64,000 nt of DNA, from contig JAWKLK010000001.1 in the NCBI GenBank assembly GCA_041392785.1, positions 744,001 through 808,000 of the forward strand, written 5' to 3'. The notes under the pieces were generated by a model, which searched no databases, had not been told where the DNA came from, and was given only the letters and a program-made list of their open reading frames with translations. The translations under genes and the position numbers were made by a program. Source of the stretch: OLB9 sp041392785 (lineage in GTDB: Bacteria > Bacteroidota > Bacteroidia > Chitinophagales > Saprospiraceae). This document shows positions 19,701 through 26,802 of the stretch, one piece after another; the stretch's first letter is position 1; each line of letters starts with the position of its first letter.

Positions 19701-21914
19701 CTCAACAAAATAACTTCCTTGTGGTAAATAGTCAAAAAGATAATAACCTGTGGCATCTGTCGTCGTACTAGAAATAATAGAACCATTATTTGCATTGTAT
19801 AAATTAACTGTCATGCCTTCGATCGGTGCTTCTCCAGAATCTTGAATACCATCTTTATTCAAATCAAACCACACATAGTCTCCAATTCTAGTATTGGCTA
19901 CACCACAATCAATCCCTAAAATTTCATAACTGTAACTTGCTGGGCATCCATTAGCATCTGTATATGTAAGATCATAATTACTTGTGCCCGAACTTACGTT
20001 GGAAATAACTGCGTAACGACCATCAGGGCCTGGAAATGTTAGTCCAGCTGATGGAACCCAAATATAATTGGTTCCTGAAATCCCTGCTGCTGGCAAAGAA
20101 AACGATTGATTTTGGCATGCTTGCAAAGACACTACATCCATAAATGCAGGAAAAACTATAATAGAAATAGTATCGTACACATAGCAATCATCACCTGCAC
20201 TGGTACGAATAGCATATTTTACAGTTTGGTTTACGCCTGTATTATTGACCATACTAAAATTAGTCGGTGTAGAAGTAGTTGATGATAATAATGAGAGATT
20301 TGATCCATCAATGCTTATCCATTCGACAGTATAACCACTTGTGGCTTCAGGACCAACAGCTATGCTAGTACTACTACATACTTCTGGCATGGTCTCCATA
20401 TTTACAATAATCTCCGGACTAATCTTGAATGAAGTCTCCAAATCACAAGTACATGTATTTTGTGGGTCTAAAACAGCAATAACTGAGCAAATCGATGGCG
20501 ACCCAGCAGGAAAGGTATTCATTCCCATAATCGATATCGTTTGATTTGGCAACAAGACAGACGCATTTGTTCCTGAGACCGTAGTAACAAACACGTCACT
20601 AGAGCTTAAGGATCCATTTCCATCAACATCATCATAAATATCCATATTGATGGTTGATCCAGCTTGAAGTGCAGCACCCATATTCAATAAGGTAGCATTG
20701 AAGGTCGCTTTAACTTGATTTGTTGGTGCTGGAAGCAATGTTAATGTACCCGTTACATTTTGAAACTTAAGTTTTGGTTTGACAATAGATACATTTTGGG
20801 TTCCTTCGCCTGCTATGATACCAACATTACATGTTTGTGCTCCACACATATCGTTGATGGTTGAATAAGCCTGCACAACAATAGTATAATCAGTACAAAG
20901 TTGACCGATATCAATTGCCTGTACTTTTATACTGAAAGAAATATTAGATCCTAAGCCTAAACCTGGTTTAAATGGCCATGACAACGTCTGAATTCCGCCA
21001 ACATTTTTGATCAGTGGGGCTGAAGAAACTGCATTACTAATTGGTGTATAGGAACCTGACACATATTGAATACCAGGAGGTAAGATATATTTTATTGAAT
21101 CATTAACAGAAGGCGATCCACTATTGAGTACCATATTAACTACTGATAATCCTTGTTGGTTGTTGCATGCATTTAGGTTCAAATCCCCTAGAGCAAGATC
21201 AACATTAAATGAAGGTGGCTCAGATGTGACTCTGATTCTTGCTGCTGTTTTGGATACAGCACTTAGTGGGTCACCGCAAGCACTATATGCATTAGTAAGA
21301 AATCTTGCTCTAGACCCAGATGCAAAATTACATGAGGTGATTGTCTTGAATCTTAAACTCACTTTATTGCTATCAAGGTCTTTTGATCCTACCAATCCTA
21401 CCGTATTTAAGTATGTATTTAATGGCGAAACATCTAATTCAAAACCACCTGCGATTGATGTTGGATCGACTACACTTGCATACGTGCCTCCATTTGTCAC
21501 AGATGGATAAGCCATCTCTAAACTTCCTGACACATAAGTTTCATTAGGTGCAAATTGAGATTGAAAATAAATATCCCTTAAAAAACCTAAATTAGTGCTT
21601 AATATCTCAACTTCGTAAGTCACCTCATTACATAAATCTGTAATTAAATCAACTGATGGATTCAATACATTCATATTCAAACCAGAATTGGCAGGAATAA
21701 AGTAAATTGTGGAAGGATCTGCACACAATGCTTCTTCTATAGTTGTTGGATAATTTTCGCATCCCCAGCCAGCAACAAATTCCAAACTATCTTTGGAACA
21801 ATTGTTAGTTCTGACTCTTAATATCAAATCTTTTTGTCCATTAGGGGCTATATTGCCTAATGGATATATACCAAACGGCAGTGGAGTAATAATCATATTG
21901 GGTATTTGCATCAT
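7725..21914 (-). CDS. Giant HYR/DUF11 adhesin-like protein, C-terminal 4,729 residues, T9SS tail
   Basis: The largest part of a surface protein, lacking its own signal peptide. Order by residue: DUF11-like beta domains to ~660; an SdrD-type B domain ~670-790 (IGDYVWFDLNKDGIQDSGE); three DUF11 domains near 895, 1060 and 1223, separated by Asp/Asn-rich linkers; 13 Cys/WLN repeats with two HYR domains ~1465-2795; further HYR domains; a lamin-tail-like segment ~2960-3105 and a P-domain-like segment ~3130-3280 inserted between HYR units; more HYR domains; a dockerin-like double loop ~4400-4450 (ADANNDGKVTVADLSLLRK); a beta-rich region; and a T9SS type A tail from ~4643 (QNVPNPFRDATSIQF). It overlaps the upstream fragment by ATGA in another frame, and the text reads on, so this ORF is probably the 3' part of the gene starting at 25809. 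Adhesion or matrix function is inferred from the domains. Confidence 0.85.
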   Translation of the reverse strand: MMQIPNMIITPLPFGIYPLGNIAPNGQKDLILRVRTNNCSKDSLEFVAGWGCENYPTTIEEALCADPSTIYFIPANSGLNMNVLNPSVDLITDLCNEVTYEVEILSTNLGFLRDIYFQSQFAPNETYVSGSLEMAYPSVTNGGTYASVVDPTSIAGGFELDVSPLNTYLNTVGLVGSKDLDSNKVSLRFKTITSCNFASGSRARFLTNAYSACGDPLSAVSKTAARIRVTSEPPSFNVDLALGDLNLNACNNQQGLSVVNMVLNSGSPSVNDSIKYILPPGIQYVSGSYTPISNAVSSAPLIKNVGGIQTLSWPFKPGLGLGSNISFSIKVQAIDIGQLCTDYTIVVQAYSTINDMCGAQTCNVGIIAGEGTQNVSIVKPKLKFQNVTGTLTLLPAPTNQVKATFNATLLNMGAALQAGSTINMDIYDDVDGNGSLSSSDVFVTTVSGTNASVLLPNQTISIMGMNTFPAGSPSICSVIAVLDPQNTCTCDLETSFKISPEIIVNMETMPEVCSSTSIAVGPEATSGYTVEWISIDGSNLSLLSSTTSTPTNFSMVNNTGVNQTVKYAIRTSAGDDCYVYDTISIIVFPAFMDVVSLQACQNQSFSLPAAGISGTNYIWVPSAGLTFPGPDGRYAVISNVSSGTSNYDLTYTDANGCPASYSYEILGIDCGVANTRIGDYVWFDLNKDGIQDSGEAPIEGMTVNLYNANNGSIISSTTTDATGYYLFDYLPQGSYFVEFIPLDGFMVTTPNQGTQGSNSIANTTTGRTPNYFLPLDSETLYVDAGMTAMCNLDMSISVGECVEASSSTLKRIVTVQLDWENNVYTYPFLNGSDTITVVVLGQTVKVPVNSVDGAHTFSFDWQPVSNTMADGTATFKYAPMCSANASGGTFGPCTFDLALRKIIVTPSTPPYKYGDILQYRIEVVNQGTIPAANVNIIDYKPAGLEFVTAQNPDWFLNPQNNSEAFIAGPILPGQTISKEIYYKILMHSGDSNAWTNFAEITHAEDNSGNDRSGFDIDSSPDNDSDNDAGGGPGTSDDDRLDGNGNDDEDDHDGAKFSVFDLALVKTIATPGPYTFGQEVQFDITVFNQGNETANSITIIDYIPAGYSYRPVNSPAWSHSSGFATRTIVNPLLPGTSITVPIILRIENAASNQYINIAEISSATNSSGLVATDFDGVFDNNPSNDPGGIPDTASDNAEEGNGTGVGSPEVGDEDNMDVARVAVPAIELQKSVVNILPASSGNVANNDVTFSLTLQNTGNESLTMLTLSDNFIAQFGGSFIRIVNMPSIFSSTATTNPTLNASFNGGVNDQIFNGISGVLDPTQTIQVRLTLELMDVDPANPLVNEATTSGQDRFDTVVRDTAQAFVTLPTCFLKVNCPVPNQGNYSCAGDVPSAFTSVSTFNSAFGVNAIENYCMTPIITFNDVVIGSGCAASPQTITRTYTITDMGTPPIGTQSETCTVIYSVVDSIKPVFMTPPCNLYLECGAATNTTTINTWLTMNGKSVAADNCDASVTITNSLIETNTICGNSTVRKYKFTATDDCGNEIDSYGFVYFEDRVAPVLTLPTATSSVACNGNISTAVTTWLNSASANDQCGGTVRITSAQINEVNGCSGVNSRTTRTYLFTATDGCGNASTNTATFTITDNTAPTIAAPANLMITCGQDNGAAIVDWLDNYTVTEACQTYTVTNNYTGVIPNLCGGSQTITWTVTDDCGATGTSSAMIIASNDATPPVFSNCPSDIVVNVDVDLCTSNVVYSTPVATDCNGPVTVVRTAGIASGSTFPLGVTTITFTATDRCNNTSTCSFDITVVDSDVPTINCPDNDVAVCANGSCVWRSTAALNPIGVENCPGSNISYVITGETTGMGSGNVPPNTSFALGTSVVTYTIMADNGQTSSCSFNVVVSDCTVPVITCPSNLLLECADANNGTLINNWLTSATALDNCTAVPVETTLLINTVVQCGNTERRLYKFTATDDAGNKDECFAEVIINDTTIPSIQVNSAPLTVDCNGNGNSEQLLDWLNNNGGASAIDLCGGLTWSNDFGSISDLCASTGSSTVIFTVTDDCGNTNTTQATFTIRDIADPVLTCPADITLECSSPFNNAIITSWLNSATAEDVCSGTLPVTNNYSSVFSAGCGLSGINTVTFSVVDQCGNDVMCTRTITINDTTLPTITNAPSPQVVECDGSGNLSQLNTWLSNQGGATAIDQCSTPAQLTWSTPVLVNTQIICGGSIVYTYRFEVVDACNNASLPVFATFTIQDKLSPMISTPASDLTVDCDGSGNISQLDTWLNAHGNAVASDLCSTPLIWQYDLVKSQGQCGKTGIFTYRFTVSDACGNIGTSEADFIIRDITDPDITTDATDFNAQCNGASNSVDILNWLNNNGFAQATDECNGIDWTNDYGTIIADCGTTGVVTVTFTATDACGNSSTTAAEFSITDTTPPAWEILPQDLNMTCDGLSDPDAQITAWLNIAGGGEAEDSCSLIKYTNDFTVLSGGCSEGTGSALVTFTATDACGNFVTATATVNVEDVNPPYFSIQARDTIVECDGSGNISDLNSWLNNHGGARASDNCSEPLTWNYSLINTVQGCGRTSTARYAFTATDACDNTSVTTEALFIIKDTSAPTFDEVLQDSIVQCDGTGNLTQLNGWLAAHAGLIAEDVCNSTATVSFDLVKETKLCGLTGTSLYRFTITDACGNNATDEASFIIVDTLPPMIVGGADMEMEECNNPLSGNYPEFDFWLTNHAGASATDICGGYSWSNNYNPNNWETRCGNTRSVDVTFYVTDICDNVDSITHTFSIGDVTPPTFTNCPSPPVIVDAPAGWCSAFANFAAISATDNCSTVTITQIDKTGYTSGSLFPVGTTILMYEADDACGNKDTCTLKIIVNDFHTPPTIECPVDLTVNNDLNMCGAIVRNIAPNGITDNCINNLSVTYDIRDKDNNIVTCGFNDASGFKFSVGKNIVNYTIKDQPLLLITEIINDGIVSGIEITNFGPAKYNIACLSMERIGTSPEVFIVPDAILDAGSVYTHNFTPVPVGSPAAYQIRYYDNFIDGVAINGFSPSEFSWTGSLMSNAVFRTRICDTNSNLDFSAADDCNLPTYGFINPSLPILPDNGAVTSLQSRPPSIDVCSFMVTVVDNENPYCAEFDTVQYVPVTLPLAIGQGSCTSASLTVPVSAVDQVADVNILNLEGTYPDMGGLTFKLISPQGTEITLFDRLCSGTDNFDINLDDEASSTISSVTCAPAGQNSTFKPLKPFKTFFGEKASGTWTLEVFTALPLNGQLTSFELEIIKLFPYSQRDTMLNNDPGICGAAFTWQHPRIGDNCCIGTIRVDYTTDDDIKVPASGPIPGMGGQITSQNFEVGTTTVTYTLTDQYGNVSQCSFDVTIMDNEKPIIAPNSCTDITVQLQGTQCETNVTYPILTAMDNCSIDSVQYNPPVGHLFPIGTTEVQVVVFDPSGNSDTCTFDVIVLPYIPTSNSMACKQEINLSLDATCTAYITAGMVLSGTNFGCYDDYCITLMYPDGTILGTNMDSTHKVDITHVGKKITVKICEDCSSTANCCWTTVNVEEKLIPQIDCPEDITIQCNETDDPKFTGLPVLKSCEPNIEITFVDEYTDNEYCGDPRAVIQRVWTVRDDENNVVTCNQSVTVERFDMAQIQFPADFVLDDAFDCDDVTKNPMLIDTSATGQPTIDGKNIYGDHLCEFNLGYYDEKLIDVNCKNSFEILRHWTIRDECSPILLNINPMRYIQAIKVNDRKAPIFSKCFDDVTISTVDRNCTGEYTLPSLSGLVQDGCGDIKSIQITVDGGTVIGVGSGVFKSYKFTNMAVGTHNVKIKAIDYCRNFAVCEFKIQVIDKTAPTVICNDLTVISLTSDGSARLKADVLDDGSYDNCGEVLLEIYRMLPSCEIDQDTIPGPDIELCCEDIANSPVQIVLRAWDDANKDGIYGNEGDNYSECMSNIKVEYKLLPDFVCPNDITINCTQDQTDLNITGKPELYTACGAPKVLYVDLDVSLNSCGIGGLVRRWSVENKPGVGCDQMITIESIRPVTEDSIIWPADTIVNCLNVLASQNPVIKGGACDMVAYQMEADTFTTVPDACYKILKEWTVIDWCQYQLNDPSSAGKWTHQQIIKVVDTIAPIISNCNSNDIIFVNSSSCNIDAITISAEANDQSCGTNQPLLWNYGVDINNDGLVEFTGALSGNSVSKLIQYQGIKSAKVYWTVTDGCNNQSSCVQNYKINDNKPPQAYCKNLAVSLSQDGSVEVWANDFDNGSSDACTPKEKLLISFSESSIIPSKTFTCADILNGVSQDKNVVIWFVDESGNKAYCTSVLSLQDNNDACPNSTQIANLGGKISTELGESIDSVNVDLKIGVLEIESKNTLSDEQGEYLFKDLYEQDVYEIFPSKDINWMNGISTLDLVLIQRHILDIESLKSPYLLIAADANNDGKVTVADLSLLRKLILGVISNIKENQSWRFVEKSFVFKDVALPWPFPSKIFIDSVDLLTLNEDFVGIKIGDVNYSADPSARSIKTEARNAQDFIINYRIEPIPDNDNRMKVDFFAGESVQLHGIQMSLDLVGDTPKVIDGQLNISHDEIYFVDGQWRVALSNATFIDKSRPIFSLEIDVNNQLSLGAMHFNSEIYTGDDMVTRSLKLLRFGQNVGANQFAVRQNVPNPFRDATSIQFELPTKDDVVFEVHNNKGDLIHSSKQTYSAGRNTIDFVRQSHMPSGVYYYTVTSSEASTTFKMIILE
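13531..17522 (-). repeat. Thirteen Cys/WLN coding repeats with two interspersed HYR units
   Basis: Units of 83-92 residues share the pattern: ECDGSGN-like Cys, then WLN(N/A)HGG, A.D.C, a Trp/Thr strand, a CG.TG Cys, then F(T)VTDACGN and I.DT.PP. Four Cys per unit suggest two disulfides. HYR units 4 and 5 of the series lack the WLN helix. The neighbouring units are divergent in DNA. Confidence 0.75.
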
Positions 21915-22513
21915 AATGAGATCAAACCAACTAAACCACCACTTGACTTCTTAATGTCACAAATGAATTTGGAGCATTGAAATTCTGTCAGATTTCTCAC
22001 ATTCAAATTCACATCTTCACTTGCAGAACATATACTCACGTTGGTTGATGCCGCACTAGCAAGTAACTGAGCTCCTCCCAAATATTCAAATGATTTAGTC
22101 ATTGAATTGATCTGTATTGTATCCTTTCCAAACAGCTCACTATCTACACCTAAGATCTGGCTAAAACTATAGTCGTACATTCCTGCGATGGATTTACATG
22201 ATCCCTGTATCCTAGGATAGTAGTCAATTGTAAATCCTTCATCCGTAGGAATTCTCGTGTCACCGAGGCTATTCAAATAGACTTCTGTATTAAGCATCAA
22301 GGTATTGTCAGTGACTGTAATGAAAGACAATGGAATAGCATTTATTGCCACATTTACGATATTAGTACTTCCTGGATTAATGTTTTGCGTCAAGCGAATA
22401 CCTAATTTATCCAATCTATGTACAAATTCATCAGGTTTTGTGAATGTAAATTCTTTAGGTATCCCAATAGTTCTGATTTCATATGGAAATTCATCGGTAG
22501 TTCTTCCACCCAA
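21911..22513 (-). CDS. Middle fragment of the giant adhesin reading frame
   Basis: A 200-codon stretch of DUF11-like beta-sandwich sequence (DEFPYEIRTIGIPKEFTF, STNVSICSASEDVNLNVRNL) with no signal peptide. It is preceded by a frame-scrambled region and followed by the 4,729-residue ORF, which starts within its TGA. The amino-acid sense continues across the junction in a shifted frame, so this is best read as an internal piece of one gene starting at 25809. The start given is only the end of the open frame, not a real initiation site. Whether the frame break is biological or an assembly error cannot be told from the sequence alone. Confidence 0.5.
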   Translation of the reverse strand: MGGRTTDEFPYEIRTIGIPKEFTFTKPDEFVHRLDKLGIRLTQNINPGSTNIVNVAINAIPLSFITVTDNTLMLNTEVYLNSLGDTRIPTDEGFTIDYYPRIQGSCKSIAGMYDYSFSQILGVDSELFGKDTIQINSMTKSFEYLGGAQLLASAASTNVSICSASEDVNLNVRNLTEFQCSKFICDIKKSSGGLVGLISL

Positions 22514-22944
22514 ATAAAGTCTTTCTTATAAAAATCAGAAGATCACATTGCTCCAAAATTTGAAGTTGACATATCTCTTTCTGATACGATCTGAGATATT
22601 CTATCTGCCCGTCATTGCAATGATGAAGCATTACCTAAACCAAAAAATATCAGACAAATAAAAACTGTGTAGGAATGGTTATAAGACGCTGAATCCCTGT
22701 AAATAAGTCGTTAATTCTTGTAGGAAATATTAAATAATGATTTGTCATTATTATCAAATGTATAAGAACTTGGGATACTGCAACCTAATGCATTCAATGC
22801 AGAAGGGGTGAGAAATCAGCTACAGATCTTGTTCCGCCAAAATCTGGCAGTTAGTGGTACAGCATTGTTGCGTATAGATGGTAGCTGTGCTTATTCCAAA
22901 ATCACATTGATGCAGTCAATGGCACGAAATTGGCATTATCCAAA
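22514..22944 (-). pseudogene. Frame-scrambled stretch of the giant adhesin gene
   Basis: No ORF spans these 431 bases, but adhesin-like pieces appear in different minus-strand frames. In order: VDLDNANFVPLTASM directly after the stop of the N-terminal ORF, SIRNNAVPLTA, DFGGTRSVADFSP, SALNALGCSIPSSYTFDNND, then NDLFTGIQRLITIPTQ, then LGGRTTDEFPYE at the start of the next ORF. At least five frame changes are needed within ~430 bases, while 14 kb on one side and 2.9 kb on the other are clean. This points to a local indel cluster: either a poorly resolved stretch of assembly or real decay. Confidence 0.65.
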
Positions 22945-25809
22945 TCAACGGCTTGCAAATCCATAAGTAAATGTTGAAGAAGTATTAGCCACCGTTCCTT
23001 CAAAGTAAGCATTCAAAGTGTCTCCTGTTATAAACCTATCTTTTTCTACTAAAGCTAAGTTGACCGAAGCACCATCTGGTGTACGATCATTATTATTGTC
23101 AGGTACACCGAAATTGGTTCTTTCCACAATAAAATCATCAAAAACCATTCCTTCGCATGAACATGGGCCAGGACCAGGACAATGCAATCTCATATTCAAA
23201 GATGGATTACTCCAAATACATCTTGTAGGGCAATTGGTACAAGTGGGATCAATTGTGAGATTCGTCTGTGCCGTGATATTTAAATCCCAGTATTGAGAAC
23301 AACCAGCAACAACTCTTTCACTACAATCACTCACCACATCAAAATTGAAATTATTGCCACCACTAAAAATAAACCCTGAAGGTCTCGATGCATTCTCCCA
23401 CCTAACCACCAACATATCAGGAGCTCCTATACCACCATCCATATAAGTTTCAGATGCCACAGGGAAAACTCGTCCGTCTGGATCTGTCCATACTATGGAA
23501 TTTGGACTATAGTCAATGCCTTGTGGCAACGTAAATTTGGTTTCGATATAGGCATCTTGATAACTACTATTAAACCAGTCCATTTCCATACTAGTGACTG
23601 TATACTGGACATTCCCAGTACTTAACAAATCCTGAGTTCCCTCTACATAACCGTTAATATAGGCATCATAATCAGCAGTCTCTACTCTTGCATCTGAGGT
23701 AAATCTATGTCCACAATTTTCAGTATAGCTATTAATTCTAACACTACTATAATATATGTCATTGGTACTACACCCTGAAGTACATGCACAATAATGTAGC
23801 AAATTGTATTGAATATCTATAAAACTTCCAGCTGCAATATTGACATTGCGGAGTGTGTCTCTGACAGTACGGACACCACCTGAGCAATGTGCTGGAGAAG
23901 TGACAATGTCCAACATTTGATCTGACACAAAATTTCCTGTAGCATCTTTGATCTGTACAGATGCAACGTCAATGGCATTATTTCCAGCATTGATGGTATA
24001 AACCAGTTGCGACAATGGAGCAGTACCTGTATTCGTAATTCTAACAATAATTATTGATGGATTATCGACAAAACATGCCGGTCTTGTGGCAGAATTGATA
24101 GACATTGATACATCAGGTATCGCATCTCCGAAAGTTACACCTGTGGCGTTGACATTGGATGTATTACAAGTCTGATTTTGACAACCAAAACTAGTAGTTC
24201 TCTGCAAATCACTAGAAGGAAAGTTACAACTTACAAAGTTCCAAGTTTCTACCACTTGGATTGTATTACCCATAAATGGAACTCCTACACCCAATGCAGC
24301 ATCTAGCAAGGTTCTGTCTATTATATAGCAAATCTGGGTAGGTGAACTAGAATATAATGGTATGTTCATTCCAGCTATGGTTAATGCTGTCAATGTTGCA
24401 TTTGGATGTACATATACGCAATACAACACTGAGTCAATGGCCCCATTACCTCCATTTGCAATCGTATTATTGATCGTATAAGTGCCGCCAGCATACGGAG
24501 TCAATGTCGCAGGTGTTGAAGCTGTGATAGACAAATCGGCTGATTGTACTGGGATAAAGCTTGTATTGACCTGATGTGCATTGTTTTGAATGCACAGCTG
24601 AGGTATATTTCTTGCAAAAAAACTAAAAGAATATGACCCAGAAGCCACAGTGCATGTCGCTCGGACTTTTACCTTAAACGACAAGGATGCACCAGGATTT
24701 AGGTCTGGAATATTTAGTGAATCTTGCCCAGGTACATAAGTAACTCCTCCACCTGAGATACCTGTTTGAATAAATCCTGATGGCAAATTTAAAATTCCCT
24801 TTATTCCTGCTAAAACATCATTTGGACCTCCAGTATTTGTAATGGTCACTTGCACCTCTTCCTCTGATCCACATATGGACATTAAAGTAGGTGTTACAGT
24901 TGCAATAGACATGCTATTGGTGGGTTTTAATACATTGACATTATTGGAAGACACTGATGATGTGAAGCAATCTGGAGTAGCGCCACATCCATAACGGAGT
25001 TGTCTACTTATTGTTGTTATTGCAGGAGAAGTACAATTTATTACTTCCCATTTTTCGGTTACCACAATATTACTAGTAGTTGCTATCACAGGTAAATCAA
25101 AACACATATAGCCTGAAGGAGATGAAGCAGAAGGCGTGAGTGGTGTACCACCCATTTCCACAGAAGTGAGCGAAATGTTAGTACCGCTCTGAATACAATA
25201 TTTTCCACCGGTTGTAGTACCAGTGCCGCTATTCATGACTGTAACGTTATAAGTAAGTATATCTCCCCAATTGACATTTGCTGTTCCAGAAGGTGGAGAT
25301 ACAAAGGCTAGTGTAGCGGCAGTAATAGCTATGTCATCTGAAGTACTTGAAAATGTCCCAGATGCCATTGGACCATATATTAGATCTATACCATATGTCA
25401 TGGGGCCAGGAAACGCACTGCAATCTACTGACATATCAAAACAGACCATAACTTCGCTATTGTCATCCAAATCAAATTCATCAAGAGTGGATGTACCACT
25501 GTCAAAAGTGATTGAATTTGGCGTAATAACGACATTACTGATAGTTGCAGATGGCGGAAATTCCAAAGTAGCATTGATATCTGTAATGGTCGTCCCTGAA
25601 ATATTTTTTATTGTCAAGCACTGGTTAATGGAACCGTTGCAAGTACTAATAACTGACCCTCCAGAATAGGTAATTTCAAAATCTTGAGCGATACCAAAAC
25701 TAAAAAAAGTCCAAACTAATAGATGTAATAAAAAGACCTTTTTGCTAAAGAATTGCTCTTTTAAAACGTTAAATTTCGGGGAATAATAGTCTAATGCTAA
25801 ATGATTCAT
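22945..25809 (-). CDS. Giant adhesin, N-terminal part with signal peptide
   Basis: A 954-codon ORF that supplies the missing export signal of the locus: a long N-region, then a hydrophobic core (VFLLHLLVWTFFSFGIAQ) with cleavage near residue 41. The rest is a string of DUF11-like beta-sandwich domains about 130-170 residues long (NVNWGDILTYNVTVMNSGTG, GNVQYTVTSMEMDWFNSS) with paired Cys. It ends in FTYGFASR and stop, and the sense resumes in the next frame. A TACCTTTG -7 box lies about 95 bases upstream of the ATG. Alone it would lack the T9SS tail and would not be anchored or released normally. Together with the downstream ORFs it would form a protein of about 6,000 residues. Confidence 0.8.
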   Translation of the reverse strand: MNHLALDYYSPKFNVLKEQFFSKKVFLLHLLVWTFFSFGIAQDFEITYSGGSVISTCNGSINQCLTIKNISGTTITDINATLEFPPSATISNVVITPNSITFDSGTSTLDEFDLDDNSEVMVCFDMSVDCSAFPGPMTYGIDLIYGPMASGTFSSTSDDIAITAATLAFVSPPSGTANVNWGDILTYNVTVMNSGTGTTTGGKYCIQSGTNISLTSVEMGGTPLTPSASSPSGYMCFDLPVIATTSNIVVTEKWEVINCTSPAITTISRQLRYGCGATPDCFTSSVSSNNVNVLKPTNSMSIATVTPTLMSICGSEEEVQVTITNTGGPNDVLAGIKGILNLPSGFIQTGISGGGVTYVPGQDSLNIPDLNPGASLSFKVKVRATCTVASGSYSFSFFARNIPQLCIQNNAHQVNTSFIPVQSADLSITASTPATLTPYAGGTYTINNTIANGGNGAIDSVLYCVYVHPNATLTALTIAGMNIPLYSSSPTQICYIIDRTLLDAALGVGVPFMGNTIQVVETWNFVSCNFPSSDLQRTTSFGCQNQTCNTSNVNATGVTFGDAIPDVSMSINSATRPACFVDNPSIIIVRITNTGTAPLSQLVYTINAGNNAIDVASVQIKDATGNFVSDQMLDIVTSPAHCSGGVRTVRDTLRNVNIAAGSFIDIQYNLLHYCACTSGCSTNDIYYSSVRINSYTENCGHRFTSDARVETADYDAYINGYVEGTQDLLSTGNVQYTVTSMEMDWFNSSYQDAYIETKFTLPQGIDYSPNSIVWTDPDGRVFPVASETYMDGGIGAPDMLVVRWENASRPSGFIFSGGNNFNFDVVSDCSERVVAGCSQYWDLNITAQTNLTIDPTCTNCPTRCIWSNPSLNMRLHCPGPGPCSCEGMVFDDFIVERTNFGVPDNNNDRTPDGASVNLALVEKDRFITGDTLNAYFEGTVANTSSTFTYGFASR

Positions 25810-25902
25810 AATGACAGAATTTTATGGTATATAAAATTCTATATCATTCTAAAATTACCCCGATCAAGTAGAAAGAAAGGTAATTATCAGGTATTGGAAA
25901 TA

Positions 25903-25910
25903 CAAAGGTA
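25903..25910 (-). promoter_or_regulatory. -7 promoter box for the giant adhesin locus
   Basis: On the minus strand the bases read TACCTTTG, an exact TAnnTTTG match, giving a leader of roughly 90 bases before the ATG at 25809. A good -33 element was not seen. Confidence 0.5.
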
Positions 25911-25919
25911 ATTTACAAT

Positions 25920-26104
25920 CCTTAATACATATAATTTTTTATAATATTTTTTGATAAAATATATAAAATAATTTAATGTCATGAGTATTACAATGTATAC
26001 AAGATATATTAAATACTGAATATCAATGCATTATATGATCTTATTTAAAATTTAAAAATTCCATATTAAAACCAATATTAGAGTTTTTAAGAAAAAATAT
26101 CTAA
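25920..26104. other. AT-rich intergenic stretch, no gene seen
   Basis: Between the giant-gene promoter box and the terminator of the next minus-strand gene. Very AT-rich, with no ORF of note and no convincing repeat or RNA. Confidence 0.6.
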
Positions 26105-26144
26105 CAAAAAAAAGGAGATGTACAAAATTGTACCTCTCCTTTTT
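26105..26144 (-). terminator. Rho-independent terminator
   Basis: AAAAAGGAGA pairs with TCTCCTTTTT around an inner GTAC stem. Read on the minus strand it ends in a long T run, just after the gene that stops at 26163. Confidence 0.8.
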
Positions 26145-26162
26145 AAACCAATATATTTAATT

Positions 26163-26606
26163 TTATATTTTAGGAGATTCCACTGCTTTTACATCTTCTA
26201 ATTTAGGTTTTTTTGAAGGTTTTTCATTTTGATCTTTTTTATACTTTGGATTTCCTTCCATTTGTTTTTTTGCGCGATCCATAAGGTTTTTGTGCTTTAT
26301 TTTACCTTTTTTATCCAAATCATTCTTACTCTTATTGCCATTTTTCATGGCATTTTTACCTTGTTTTCTTGCCTCTTTCTCAGCGGCTTTGGTTTCCTTT
26401 TTAGCTTGCTTCTCTGCTTCTTTTGCATCTTTTTGAATATCTTTCTCTTGCTTTTCAACTTGATTTTGCTGGGTTTTATCTTTTGCCACTTGTGATGCCT
26501 GTTCAGGAAGTTCTTTCTTTCCCTTTATTGTTTCACTTTGAGCGGATAGCATGGTAGTACCTCCAAAAATAAATATTAATATACTTAATAACACTACGCT
26601 TCTCAT
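26163..26606 (-). CDS. Secreted Lys/Glu/Gln-rich low-complexity protein
   Basis: A 147-residue protein: signal peptide (core VVLLSILIFIFGGTTML, cleavage after LSAQ near residue 23), then almost entirely Lys, Glu, Gln and Ala with heptad-like spacing (KEAEKQAKKETKAAEKEARK), and a Lys/Pro-rich tail. There is no T9SS domain. Such proteins are predicted periplasmic alpha-helical or disordered rods of unknown role. It is a single gene with a clean terminator downstream. The long hydrophobic ORF on the opposite strand is only a mirror of the Lys codons. Confidence 0.75.
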   Translation of the reverse strand: MRSVVLLSILIFIFGGTTMLSAQSETIKGKKELPEQASQVAKDKTQQNQVEKQEKDIQKDAKEAEKQAKKETKAAEKEARKQGKNAMKNGNKSKNDLDKKGKIKHKNLMDRAKKQMEGNPKYKKDQNEKPSKKPKLEDVKAVESPKI

Positions 26607-26802
26607 TTTACAAAAATTTTAATTTTTTAGAATAATTGATTAACTATAATAAAGACATTCATATTAAACACCGGTTACACTAATTTTATTTTTTAACTTA
26701 GCTTTAATATTTGAATTTGATGTAAAAAAAGCATAAACCCTTAATTACTAAATAATAAAATTTTAGATAAAAATTTGGTTCCTTGTTTTTTTTAATAATT
26801 TT

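Noticed and set aside
26229..26495. 88-codon hydrophobic plus-strand ORF
   Set aside because: The complement of Lys/Glu codons in the minus-strand gene yields Phe/Leu-rich text; an artefact.
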